64,000 nt of DNA from Heliocidaris erythrogramma (GCA_025617745.1 CM046863.1:620001-684000), one strand, 5' to 3'; counted from the first letter of the stretch, positions 11,471-23,603 are shown. Translations and numbers: made by a program. Notes: generated by a model from the sequence alone, not told the origin.

Positions 11471-11540
11471 TGGCCCCACCGGGATCGAACCTGGGTCACC
11501 GGAGTGAGAGGCAAGTGCTTTGACCAATATACCAAAATAT
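11471..11540 (-). repeat. tRNA-like module, unit 3
   Basis: The B-box is kept, with two changes near the 3' end (GGTGGGGCC, and one C lost before it). Confidence 0.78.
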
Positions 11541-12769
11541 TTCCCATAGAGATAACACGTAAACGAAAAACGGGATTCTCAAATCACATTTTGTAGTGAA
11601 AAATTGGGCATGATCCCGACATCTGATCAAAAATTGGAGACCACACTTATAAAAGCTTATAGTCTCGGCTATAACATACTAAAATCTGGAAGAAAATGGA
11701 CCAAAAACAACTGAGATACAGCTCAGAGAACAATGTCATGTAAATTCATGATTCGAAAAAAAATCATCTTCCATAGACATAACACGCAAATAGGGAAAAT
11801 TCTGACATGGCATCTTTAATTGAAAATTTCACTGTGATGACGTCATCAAAATGAATAATGGTGGAAACTGATTTTGTAGCAAATTGCCTCAGCTACAACA
11901 TATTAAAATCTGGGTGAAAAACAACCAATAATTACGAATCTAGAGCCAAATTTGCATAAATGTGATGACGTCAAAACATGCAAAATGGAAATTTTGACTT
12001 CTGGCGCCATTTTGATGACGTCATAATGTTTATAAGGGTCAAATGATACATGAAATGAAATATATGATTCATACCCTACTTGATGATGAAAAAAAAATTG
12101 GGGGTTTGTGGACTATTTAAAGAGCTATAGTTAATTTTGTAGAGGCATGTTTTTGCACGTTTTTACGTTATTTTCGCCATAGACGCGCACACGGATTTTG
12201 AACTTTGACGCGCCCGTACGACCTTCTTATTGATTGAAATTGATTCCAAGTTGATGGAACTGATGAAGAAAAGTGTCAGGATTGCAAATCAATCGAAAAA
12301 ACAGCGTTTTAACGTTATTTACGACTTGCGCGCGCGTAAAACGCGCGCGCGGACGCTTACGCACGGACATTTTTGAAATGCTCAAAATGACCCGAAACGT
12401 GTGCAGACTTGATCCTACGTGATTTTGAGCATTTTAAAATTTTGACGCGCGCGTACGCGCACGTCCTGATCTCTAGATGACCTGTGATGACCTGACTTGA
12501 TGACCCGTCATGTGAAGTTGATGTGATGTGAATATAGTTGATTTTTGATGATCGATTACGAAAATATAATCGATCTTGTAAATTTACAAAATGGCGTCTT
12601 GATGACGTCACGATGACCTGATGACCTCCAAAAGCTTAATGGACCATGTCCATGATTGACCTCATACATGACATGAAACTCGATGATATTGACCTGGCCG
12701 ATTTTGAGATTTGGTGGGTACAACATTTTGTAATAAAAAGAAATAAATAAATAAATAAAGAAAAATCTT

Positions 12770-12812
12770 GACAAAATTAAAAGGAGGTCTGTCATAAATG
12801 ACAGACCACCTA
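12770..12812. repeat. Hairpin cassette, one copy (type A)
   Basis: AATCTTGACAAAATTAAAAG leads into a palindrome with arms GGTCTGTCAT and ATGACAGACC (12786-12807), then ACCTAATAAA. Confidence 0.88.
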
Positions 12813-13029
12813 ATAAAAACTAGAATTTAATTCGTCATGAGGACGAATTAGGTGGTCTGTCTTTCAATTTGTATGATCACGATTGTAGTCAGGATGATCA
12901 TAATAATGGGGAAATACTAAACTGAAGATAGGAAGTCAAGAATGCCACGCATGGAGATGCTTCTTGAGGACAGGAATGTAGAAAATGTATGAAACGGTCA
13001 TTGAAAGATGTGATAATATTTGTGCAAGA

Positions 13030-13470
13030 TAACAATCATGACAATGGTGATGATTATCATGATGAAGGTGATATAATGATGGTGATGACAATAATAATAG
13101 CAATGATGATCATGATGGTGATGATATTATATCATCATCATCATCATCATGAATATCATCATGACAGTGATGATGATAATGATGTTGAAGATAATCATGA
13201 TGATGATCATTATATCATCATGACAGTGCTGATGATAATGATGATGATAATCATCATCATCATCATCATCATGAATATCATCATGACAGTGATGATAATG
13301 AAGTTGATGATAATCATCAGCATCATCATGAATATCATGACAGTGATGATGATAATGATGTTGAGGATAATCATCATCATGAATATCGTGACAGTGATGA
13401 TGATAATGATGTTGATGATAATCATGATCATCATCATGATTATTATCAACATCATTATCATTTGGAGAAA
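13030..13470. repeat. ATG/ATC minisatellite, unit 3
   Basis: The same repeat words as in unit 2 in a shorter array; nearly identical to the array at 19855-20280. Confidence 0.88.
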
Positions 13471-13697
13471 TTGTGATATCAAATAGGAATAATGATATTG
13501 CAGGATAGCTTTAATACACTTCAGGGAATCAGATTTTCCGTAGGGTTATACATAAACTACTGCACACTACTTTCTAATAGACATAACATGCAAAATAAGA
13601 CATTTTATTACTTTGTTTGTGATTGCTTATGTTATTAATAGTCGAATAAGATGGTAAAATGAAAGGCAAAAAGAAGCAAAAAAAAAATTTTTTTTAA

Positions 13698-13768
13698 TGG
13701 ACCCACCGGGGATCGAACCTGGGTCACCGGAGTGAGAGGCAAGTGCTTTGACCAATATACCAAAACAT
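13698..13768 (-). repeat. tRNA-like module, unit 4
   Basis: Matches the unit 1 consensus; followed on the minus strand by an A/T homopolymer stretch with two T runs. Confidence 0.78.
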
Positions 13769-15169
13769 TTCCCATAGAGATAACACGTAAACGAAAAACG
13801 GGATTCTGAAATTCCATTTTGTAGTGAAAAATTGGGCATGATCCCGAAATCTGATCAAAAATTGGAGACCACACTTGTAAAAGCTTATAGTCTCAGCTAT
13901 AACATACTAAAATCTGGAAGAAAATAGACCAAAAACAACTGAGATACAGCTCAGAGAACAATGTCATGTAGATTCATGATTCGAAAAAAAGTCATCTTCC
14001 ATAGACATAACACGCAAATAGGGAAAATTCTGACATGGCATCTTTAATTGAAAATTTCACTGTGATGACGTCATCAAAATGAAAAACCGTGATGATTGAT
14101 CTTGTAGAGAATTGTCTTAGCTATGACATAGCAAAATTTGGGCGAAAAACGACTAATAATTACGAATCTAGAGCCAAATTTGCATAAATGTGATGACGTC
14201 AAAACATGAAAAATGGAGATTTTGACTTCTTGCGCCATTTTGATGACGTCATAATGTTTATAAGGGTAAAATGATACATGAAATGAAATCTATGATTCAT
14301 ACCCTACGTGATGATGACAAAAAAATTGGGGGTTTGTGGACTATTTAAAGAGCTAGAGTTAATTTTGTAGAGGCATGTTTTTGCACGTTTTTACGTTATT
14401 TTCGCCATAGACGCGCGCACGGATTTTGAACTTTGACGCGCCCGTACGACCTTATTATTGATTGAAATTGATTCAAAGTTGATGGAAATGATGAAGAAAA
14501 GTGTCAGGCTTGCAAATCAATCGAAAAAACAGCGGTTTAACGTTATCTACGAGTTGCGCGCGCGTTTTACCCGCGCGCGGACGCTTACGCACGGACATTT
14601 TTGAAATGCTCAAAATGACCTGAAATGTGTGCAGACTTGATCCTACGTGATTTTGAGCATTTTTAAATTTTGACGCGCGCGTACGCGCACGTCCTGACCT
14701 CTAGATGACCTGTGAGGACATGATTTGATGACCCATCATGTGAAGTTTATATGATGTGAATATAGTTGATTTTTGATGATCGATTATGAAGATATAATCG
14801 ATCTTGTTAATTTACAAAATGGCGTCTTGATGACGTCACGATGACCTGATGACCTTCAAAAGCTTAGTTGACCATGTCCATGATTGACCTCATACATGAC
14901 ATGAAACTCGATGATAGTGACCTGACCGATTTTGAGATTTGGTGGGAACAAACATTTGTAATAAAAAGAAGAAAGAAGATTAACTAGATTTTAATTCGTC
15001 ATGAGGACGAATTAGGTGGTCTGTCTTTCAATTTGTACGATCATGATTGTAATCAGGATGATCATGATAATGGGGAAATGCTAAACTGAAGATAGGAAGT
15101 CAAGAATGCCACGCATGGAGATGCTTCTTGAGGACAGGAATGTAGAAAAATGTGTGAAACGGTCATTGG

Positions 15170-15450
15170 AAGATGTGATGATGTTGATGATAATCATCAT
15201 CATGAATATCATGACAGTGATGATGATAATGATGTTGATGATAATCATGATGATGATCATATCATGACAGTGATGATGATAATGATGTTTATGAGCATTA
15301 TATCATCATGACAGTGATGATGATAATGATTTTGATGTTAATCATCATCATCACCATCATGAATATCATGACAGTGATGATGATAATGATGTTGATGATA
15401 ATCATCATCATGAATATCATCATTACAGTGATGATGATAATGATGTTGAG
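15170..15450. repeat. ATG/ATC minisatellite, unit 4
   Basis: Short array that breaks off into a second copy of the GAGGACAGGAATGTAGAAAA segment (about 15448), showing an internal partial duplication. Confidence 0.85.
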
Positions 15451-16260
15451 GACAGGAATGTAGAAAAATGTGTGAAACGGTCATTGTAAGATGTGATAAT
15501 ATTTGTGCAAGATAACAATCATGATAATGTTGACAATGATAAGATGCTCATATAACAATGACGATAATGATGATCATGACAACATTTAGAACTGCAATCG
15601 TTCGTATCAGAACGATGTGCATGCAGTGTCGTCCGTCTATTTTGTTGAGAAGTTGACAGGTGATAAGATAAGATGGGAGAAAATAATGCATACTGTGAAA
15701 TTAGGAGATGATAGAGTCATGAAAATAATTACGAAATAAAAAACAAAAGACAAAGAATGATCATGATAATGGTGATGACAGTGATGATGATGATGAGGAG
15801 GATGATGATGGTGATAATTGTGATGACCATGACTGGAATGACATTGACCTTAACCATGCCAAATATGAAACAGAAATGACATTTCGTTATGAAGATACGA
15901 CCATAAGTTGATTTGTCGAAAATGGCGCCTATATAACGTCGCAGTAATCTGACGACCTTGAAAAAGATGCGGGAACTTGACCTCATTAGGACTGATGACT
16001 AACGATAATTGACTAAGTCAATTTTGAGAAAATGTAATATCAAATAGGACTAATGATACTGCAGGATAGCTTTAATACACGTCAGGGAATCAGATTTTCC
16101 ATAGGGTTATACATAAACCACTGCACACTACATTCCAATAGACATAACACGCAAAATAAGGCAGTTTATTACGTGGTTTGTGATTGCTTATGTTATAATA
16201 GTCGAACAAGATGTTAAAATGAAAGGCAAAAAGAAGCAAAAAAAAAAAAAAAATTTTTAA

Positions 16261-16330
16261 TGGACCCACCGGGAATCGAACCTGGGTCACCGGAGTGAGA
16301 GGCAAGTGCTTTGACCAATATACCAAAACA
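16261..16330 (-). repeat. tRNA-like module, unit 5
   Basis: The B-box has one change (GGTTCGATTCC), which is still a good tRNA B-box. Confidence 0.78.
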
Positions 16331-17540
16331 TTTCCCATAGAGATAACACGTAAACGAAATCGGGATTCTCAAATCACATTTTGTAGTGAAAAATTGGGGA
16401 TGATCCCGACATCTGATCAAAAATTGGAGACCACATTTATAAAAGCTTATAGTCTCAGCTATAACATACTAAAATCTGGAAGAAAATGGACCAAAAACAA
16501 CTGAGATACAGCTCAGAGAACAATGTCATGTAGATTCATGATTCGAAAAAAAAATCATCTTCCATAGACATAACACACAAATTGGGAAAATTCTGACATG
16601 GCATCTTTAATTGAAAATTTTACTGTGATGACGTCATCAAGATGAAAAATGGTGGAGACTGATTTTGTAGGAAATTGCCTCAGCTACAACATATTAAAAT
16701 CTGGGCGAAAAACGACTAATAATTACGAATCTAGAGTCAAATTTGCTTAAATGTGATGACGTGAAAACATGAAAAATGGAAATTTTGAATTCTGGCGCCA
16801 TTTTGATGACGTCATAATGTTTATAAGGGTCAAATGATACATGAAATCATATCTATGATTCATACCCTACCTGATGATGAAAAAAAATTGGGGTTTATGG
16901 ACTATTTAAAGAGCTAGAGTTAATTTTGTAGAGGCATGTTTTTGCACGTTTTTACGTTATTTTCGCCATAGATGCGCGCACGGATTTTGAACTTTGACGC
17001 GCCCGTACGACCTTATTATTAATTGAAATTGATTCCAAGTTGATGGAAATGATGAAGAAAAGTGTCAGGATTGCAAATAAATCGAAAAAACAGCGTTTTA
17101 ACGTTATTTACGACTTGCGCGCGCGTAAAATGCGCGCGCGGACGCTTACGCACGGACATTTTTGAAATGCTCAAAATGACCTGAAACGTGTGCAGACTTG
17201 ATCCTACGTGATTTTGAGCATTTTAAAATTTTGACGCGCGCGTACGCGCACGTCCTGACCTCTAGATGACCTGTGAGGACATGACTTGATGACCTGTCAA
17301 GTGAAGTTTATGTGATGTGAATATAGTTGATTTTTGATGATCGATAATGAAGATATAATCGATCTTGTAAATTTACAAAATGGCGTCTTGATGACGTCAC
17401 GATGACCTGATGACCTTCAAAAGCTTAATGGACCATGTCCATGATTGACCTCATACATGACATGAAACTCGATGATATTGACCTGGCCGATTTTGAGATT
17501 TGGTGGCCACAAGATTTTGTAATAAAAAGAATAAAGAAAA

Positions 17541-17707
17541 ATCTTGACAAAACTAAAAGGAGGTCTGTCATAAATGACAGACCACCTAATAAAGAAAATC
17601 TTGACAAAATTAAAAGGAGGTCTGTCATAAATGACAGACCACCTATTAATAAAGAAAATCTTGACAAAATTAAAAGGAGGTCTGTCATAAATGACAGACC
17701 ACCTAAA
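17541..17707. repeat. Three tandem hairpin cassettes (type A)
   Basis: Palindromes at 17562-17583, 17619-17640 and 17679-17700, spaced 57 and 60 bp, each after CTTGACAAAA-TAAAAGGA. The arms are identical in all three. Confidence 0.9.
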
Positions 17708-18230
17708 AAATAAATAAACTAGAGTTTAATTCGTCATGAGGACGAATTAGGTGATCTGTCTTTCAATTTGTACGATCATGATAGGATGATCATAATAATG
17801 GGGGAAATGCTAAACTGAAGATAGGAAGTCAAGAATGCCATGAATGAAGATGCTTCTTGAGGAGAGGAATGTAGCAAAATGTGTAACGGTCATTATAAAA
17901 TGATTATGGTGATGATGATAATGGTGATTATGATGATTATAATGATATGATAATTTAAGATAATTGACTAAGCCAATTTTGAGAAATTGTGATATCAAAC
18001 AGGACTATTTGATATTGCAGGATACTTGGGAGATAAACCCCGTAGCTCTTATACACGACAGGGAATCACAATTTCCATAGGGTTGTACACAAACTACTGC
18101 AGACTACTTTCTAATAGACACAACACGGAAAATAAGGCATTTTATTGCATGGTTTGTGATTGTTTATGTTATAATAGTCGAAGAGGATGGTAAACTGACA
18201 AGCAAAAAGAAGCAAAAAAAAAAAAAATTA

Positions 18231-18300
18231 TGGACCGACCGGGGATCGAACCTGGGTCACCTGCATGGCAGTCAAGTGCTTTGACCAATAGACCATAATA
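18231..18300 (-). repeat. tRNA-like module, unit 6, different anticodon-like loop
   Basis: The A- and B-boxes match the other units, but the middle reads ACTTGACTGCCATGCAGGT. The loop CTGCCAT resembles tRNA-Gly(GCC) instead of the CTCTCAC type. ACTTG can pair with CAGGT, so its stem is better than in the other copies. Confidence 0.75.
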
Positions 18301-19520
18301 TTTCCCATAGAGATAACACGTAAGCGAAAAACGGGATTCTCAAATCCCATTTGGTAGTTCAAAACTGGGCGTGATCCCGACATCTGATCAAAAATTGGAG
18401 GGCTTACTAATAAAAGCTTATAGTCTCAGCTACAACATATTAAAATCTGGAAGGAAATAGACCAAAAATAACTGAGACACTGCTCAGAGAACGATGTCAT
18501 GTAGATTCATGATTCGAAAAAAAGTCATCTTCCATAGACATAACACGCAAATAGGGAAAATTCTGACATGTCGTTTTTAATTGAAAATTTCAATATGATG
18601 ACGTCATGAAAATGAAAAACCGTGGTTACTGATCTTGTACAGAATTGTCTCAGCTATAACATATCAAAATCTGGGCGAAAAACGACCAATAGTTAAGAAT
18701 CTAAAGCCAAATTTGCATAAATGTGATGACGTCAAAACATGAAAAATGGAAATTTTGATTTCTGGCGCCATTTTGATGACATCATAATGTTTATAAGGGT
18801 CAAATGATACATGAAATGAAATCTGTGATTCATACCCTACCTGATGATGACAAAAAATTGGGGGGTTTGTGGACTATTTAAAGAGCTAGAGTGAATTTTG
18901 TTGAGGCATGTTTTTTCACGTTTTTACGTTATTTTCGCCATAGACGCGCGCACGGATTTTGAACTTTGACGCGCACGTACGACCTTATTATTGATTGAAA
19001 TTGATTCCAAGTTGATGGAAATGATGAAGAAAAGTATCAGGATTGCAAATCAATCGAAAAAACAGCGTTTTAACGTTATTTACGACTTGCGCGCGCCCAT
19101 AACGCGCGCGCGGACGCGTGCGAGCGGAAAATTTTGAAATGCTTATAATGTCCTGAACCGTACTCTAAATTGATTAAAAAGTGATTTTGAGCATTTCTAA
19201 ATTTTGACGCGCGCGTACGTGCGCGTCATGATGCGCGCCCGGATTTTGATGACATTTTATGTTGACCCTTGACCTGAAGTTTATGTGTGTCAAATATGGT
19301 TCATTTTTGATGACTCGTTATGAAGATATGATTGATAATGTGATTTCACAAAATGGCGCCTGGATGACGTCACGATGTTCTGATGACCTTGAAAAAGATT
19401 TTGGAGCTTGACCATATATGACCTGATGACTGACGGAAATGTCATGAAAATTGACCGAAAAGTTTTTGAGATTTCGTGGAAACAAGAAAGTGGGAGAAAA
19501 TAAAAATAAAGAAAGAAAGA

Positions 19521-19632
19521 AAATTCTGACGAATATAATAGGTGATCTGTCGACTACGACAGATCACCTAATAATAAAGAAAAATCTTGACAAAATTAAA
19601 AGGAGGTCTGTCATAAATGACAGACCACCTAA
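19521..19632. repeat. Two hairpin cassettes of different types
   Basis: The first (19540-19569, type B) has arms AGGTGATCTGTCG and CGACAGATCACCT around ACTA. The second (about 19605-19626) is type A. Relative to type A, both arms of type B have changed so that pairing is kept. Confidence 0.88.
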
Positions 19633-19854
19633 TAAAAACTAGAATTTAATTCGTCATGAGGACGAATTAGGTGGTCTGTCTTTCAATTGGTATAATCATG
19701 ATCATTGTAATCAGGATGATCATAATAATGGGGAAATACTAAACTGAAGATAGGAAGTCAAGAATGCCACGCATGGAGATGCTTCTTGAGGACAGGAATG
19801 TAGAAAATGTGTGGAACGGTCATTGGAAGATGTGATAATATTTGTGCAAGATAA

Positions 19855-20280
19855 CAATCATGATAATGGTGATGATTATCATGATGAAGGTGATATAATG
19901 ATGGTGATGACAATAATAATAGCAATGATGATCATGACGGTGATGATATTATATCATCATCATCATCATGAATATCATCATGACAGTGATGATGATAATG
20001 ATGTTGAAGATAATCATGATGATGATCATTATATCATCATGACAGTGCTGATGATAATGATGTTGATAATCATCATCATCATCATCATCATGAATATCAT
20101 GACAGTGATGATAATGAAGTTGATGATAATCATCAGCATCATCATGAATATCATGACAGTGATGATGATAATGATGTTGAGGATAATCATCATCATGAAT
20201 ATCGTGACAGTGATGATGATAATGATGTTGATGATAATCATGATCATCATCATGATTATCATCAACATCATTATCATTTT
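19855..20280. repeat. ATG/ATC minisatellite, unit 6
   Basis: Near copy of the unit 3 array, including its ATCATCAACATCATTATC right edge. Confidence 0.88.
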
Positions 20281-20510
20281 GAGAAATTGTGATATCAAAT
20301 AGGACTAATGATATTGCAGGATAGCTTTAATACACTTCAGGGAATCAGATTTTCCATAGGGTTATACATAAACTACTGCACACTACTTTCTAATAGACAT
20401 AACATGCAAAATAAGACATTTTATTACTTTGTTTGTGATTGCTTATGTTATAATAGTCGAATAAGATGGTAAAATGAAAGGCAAAAAGAAGCAAAAAAAA
20501 AAAAATTTAA

Positions 20511-20580
20511 TGGACCCACCGGGGATCGAACCTGGGTCACCGGAATGAGAGGCAAGTGCTTTGACCAATATACCAAAACA
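20511..20580 (-). repeat. tRNA-like module, unit 7
   Basis: Consensus copy with one change in the loop region (CTCTCATTCCGG). Confidence 0.78.
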
Positions 20581-21810
20581 TTTCCCATAGAGATAACACG
20601 TAAACGAAAAACGGGATTCTGAAATTCCATTTTGTAGTGAAAAATTGGGCATGATCCCGACATCTGATCAAAAATTGGAGACCACACTTGTAAAAGCGTA
20701 TAGTCTCAGCTATAACATACTAAAATCTGGAAGAAAATAGACTAAAAACAACTGAGATACAGTTCAGAGAACAATGTCATGTAGATTCATGATTCGAAAA
20801 AAAATCATCTTCCATAGACATAACACGCAAATAGGGAAAATTCTGACATGGCATCTTTAATTGAAAATTTCACTGTGATGACGTCATCAAAATGAAAAAT
20901 GCTGATGACTGATTTTGTAGGAAATTGCCTCAGCTATGACATATCAAAATCTGGGCGAAAAACGACCAATAATTACGAATCTAGAGCCAAATTTGCATAA
21001 ATGTGATGACGTCAAAACATGAAAAATGGAAATTTGGATTTCTGGTGCCATTTTGATGACGTCATAATGTTTATAAGGGTCAAATGATACATGAAATCAT
21101 ATCTATGATTCATACCCTACCCAAAGAGGAAAAAAAATTGGGTGATTTATGGACTATTTAAAGAGCTAGAGTGAATTTTGTATAGGCATGTTTTTGCACG
21201 TTTTTACGTTATTTTCGCCATAGACGCGCGCACGGATTTTGAAGTTTGACGCGCCCGTACGACCTTATTATTGATTGAAAATGATTCCAAATTGATGGAA
21301 ATGATGAAGAAAAGTGTTAGGATTGCAAATCAATCGAAAAAACAGCGTTTTAACGTTATTTACGACTTGCGCGCGCGTTAAACGCGCGCACGGACGCTTA
21401 CGCACGGACATTTTTGAAATGCTCAAAATGACCTGAAACGTGTGCAGACTTGATCCTACGTGATTTTGAGCATTTTTAAATTTTGACGCGCGCGTACGCG
21501 CACGTTCTGACCTCTAGATGACCTGTGAGGACATGACTTGATGACCCGTCAAGTGAAGTTTATGTGATGTGAATATAGTTGATTTTTGATGATCGATTAT
21601 GAAGATATAATCGATCTTGAAAATTTACAAAATGGCGTCTTGATGACGTCACGATGACCTGATGACCTCCAAAAGCTTAATGGATCATGTTCATGATTGA
21701 CCTCATACATGACATGAAACTCGATGATATTGACCTGGCCGATTTTGAGATTTGGTGGCCACAAGAATTTGTTATAAAAAGAAGAAATAAAGAAATAAAG
21801 AAATAAAGAA

Positions 21811-21984
21811 AATTCTGACAAAATTAAAAGGAGGTCTGTCATAAATGACAGACCACCTAATAAAGAAGAAAATTCTGACAAAATTAATAGGTGTTCTGTC
21901 GATACCGACAGATCACCTAATAAAGAAGAAAATTCTGACAAAATTAATAGGTGTTCTGTCGATACCGACAGATCACCTAATAAA
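21811..21984. repeat. Three hairpin cassettes (one type A, two type B')
   Basis: Type A at about 21833-21854; two identical type B' copies (21889-21919 and 21949-21979) with arms AGGTGTTCTGTCG and CGACAGATCACCT around ATAC, one mismatch in each. The array ends at the retrotransposon junction. Confidence 0.88.
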
Positions 21985-23254
21985 ATACAATACCATTTAA
22001 CTCAGTATAATTTACTGAATCCCAATCAACACGGTTTCGTCAAGGGGAAGTCTTGTATCACTAAGTTAATCAATGTCACAAATAATTTGCTAAGAATTTC
22101 AGACTCACCATCACCCCAAAATTGACGCCATTTCTTTAGACTTTCAAAAGGCGTTCGATTTGATGCCACACGACTTGCTCCTACCACAAACTTCATTCAA
22201 GATACTTTGTTTCTGGCCCATTTTGGCTTTTGATAAGACCATTTTTATGCAATAGGGAGCATAGAGTTATTTACAGAGGTTCAGTATCCTCGTGGTTTCC
22301 TGGGGGTTTTTCCAGGAGTGCCCCAAGGAAGTGTATGGGGCCCAACCCTTTTTAATTTATTCAGTGATGACATCCTGACCCTAACCCAATCTCCTTACGT
22401 TCTCTTTGCGGACGAAACATTACTTTATAGATCTATCACCAATATTCAGGACACACACATTCTACAAAATGATCTAAATAAAATTAATGATTGGTGTGTG
22501 AAAATAAGATGCACATTAATATTTAAAAAGTCCAAAGTTATGCGCATCACATGGTATAGAAACCCCGGTATCCCAAATTACTTTCTTGACAATACTTGGC
22601 TTGACTTAGTCACTGAATATAAATATCTTGGTATTATGTTAAATAACAGGTTGGCATAACCCCGTAGAATTATGTCGTCCGCAAAGCAAATCGCATGCTG
22701 GGCTTTATTTCATCCGTTTCTAAATCTTTACCTCAGCACTCTCTTTTTTCTATATTCAAGGCAATAAGCCACTTCGGAGATGCAATCTGAGCATGAGCAG
22801 ATAAAGGTCATCTGTACCAAATTCTAAAACCCACTGACACTAATATTCGATATGTGCTCATGAATGTCATGTAATCATTATTCAATTATGCACTAATGGT
22901 GCATTCCATGATATCCAGGTGGAAGTATGCTTTTTAAAGGGGGAAACAAAAGCTATTCATGAGGCACCTCTATCACTCCCAGAGTTATTTTCTCAAGTGC
23001 ACATAAAGGGACCCTCCATGTCTAAAATATCTGTGGATATTTGGGGTCATTTGTACCATGCGCTAACCCCGAACTGGCTTATTGTGATACCTGTACTGGA
23101 ATATGGTCAGCCAGATTGGCATTTGTATAGTAAATCACTCTCAAGTAAGAATGAAGAAATACAACGACGAGCCACTCGTCTTGTCATAAAACAAAAACGG
23201 CAACAAATGACATATCGAAATAGGCCTTCAGCTTCTAAATTGGCAAACTCTTGA
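21985..23254 (+). pseudogene. Non-LTR retrotransposon reverse transcriptase, decayed
   Basis: Three frames on the + strand together show a reverse transcriptase: LLNPNQHGFVKGKSC near 22010, SLDFQKAFD (motif A) near 22132, MPQGSVWGPTLFN (motif B-like PQGS-GP) at 22318, and VLFADETLLYRSI (motif C) near 22400. Further on, PVLEYGQPDWHLY and QRRATRLV (23090-23190) are typical of the C-terminal part of CR1/Jockey-like LINE proteins. Frameshifts near 22115 and after 22150 break it. The second Asp of the catalytic FADD box is Glu, so the copy is not active. No endonuclease part is seen, so it is 5'-truncated, as LINE insertions often are. Confidence 0.88.
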
Positions 23255-23603
23255 ATCGAGAAGGAAATTTTGTAGGATTTCATAATGGTGCTAAGGCCTT
23301 GTTTGGCGTTGTTCAGTGCGATGCAGTCAGGTGTTACATCTCAGTAAATTCTCGCCATGTCAATACCGTAAGGTTCGTTCACTTCCGGGCGCAGACTCAG
23401 CGTATGTATTGTTTTGCCATCAACGCCTTCCCCATAATGCTTAGGTTACATTTGCTACGGCTACGAGCATCGTGCCATTTCTTGTATTGGCCTTCAAGGG
23501 TGGGCCGAGGCAAAACCGTACAGAGGCTGCTAGGAGATTGTACGAAAATCGTGAAATTTCAGTGCAGTTGCCGTGCAGTCTCCGCAGCCTCCGCACATAA
23601 ATC
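23255..23603 (+). other. Unclassified stretch between LINE and unit fragment
   Basis: Moderately GC-rich sequence (GTACGAAAATCGTG, CCGTGCAGTCTCCGCAGCC). Possibly LINE 3' sequence or another element; no gene recognised. Confidence 0.35.

Larger units (their letters stand above)
11241..13470 (+). repeat. Macrosatellite unit 3
   Basis: The full module set with tRNA-like 11471-11540, CpG hairpin near 12328 and TAATTCGTC hairpin from 12828. Its start differs from the usual (GATACTTGGGAGATAAACCC inserted before the AGCTTTAATACACG phrase), a form shared with unit 6. It carries one 57 bp hairpin cassette (about 12770-12812). Confidence 0.9.
13471..16033 (+). repeat. Macrosatellite unit 4
   Basis: tRNA-like 13698-13768. 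In the CpG hairpin near 14555 the loop has changed from TAAAA to TTTTACC while both CG arms remain. The tail repeats the segment with ATCGTTCGTATCAGAACGAT (about 15597-15616) that is also in unit 1 (about 7492), so units 1 and 4 share a private block. Confidence 0.9.
16034..17987 (+). repeat. Macrosatellite unit 5
   Basis: tRNA-like 16261-16330. The second TGACGTCA is mutated to TGACGTGA (about 16757). Three hairpin cassettes lie at 17541-17707, and only a short ATG tract remains (about 17895-17960). Confidence 0.9.
17988..20286 (+). repeat. Macrosatellite unit 6 (divergent subfamily)
   Basis: It differs from its neighbours throughout: another anticodon-like loop in the tRNA-like module, a CpG hairpin followed by GGACGCGTGCGAGCGG instead of GGACGCTTACGCACGG, an extra GCGCGTCATGATGCGCGC segment (about 19219-19236), loss of the ATCGAT hairpin pairing, and a mutated third site (TGACATCA, about 18777). 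It has two different hairpin cassettes (19521-19632). The ATG minisatellite at its end is nearly the same as that of unit 3, which suggests block exchange between units. Confidence 0.88.
20287..21984 (+). repeat. Macrosatellite unit 7, 3' end interrupted
   Basis: tRNA-like 20511-20580; TGACGTCA near 20879, 21007, 21058 and 21640. After three hairpin cassettes (21811-21979) the unit stops and retrotransposon sequence begins; the TAATTCGTC hairpin and tail are missing. Confidence 0.88.

Noticed and set aside
12989-13486. Long frames rich in I, M, D and H in the ATG/ATC minisatellites (also 19811-20302 and their reverse strands)
   Set aside because: They exist only because the repeat lacks stop codons; low complexity, no start context, and open on both strands.
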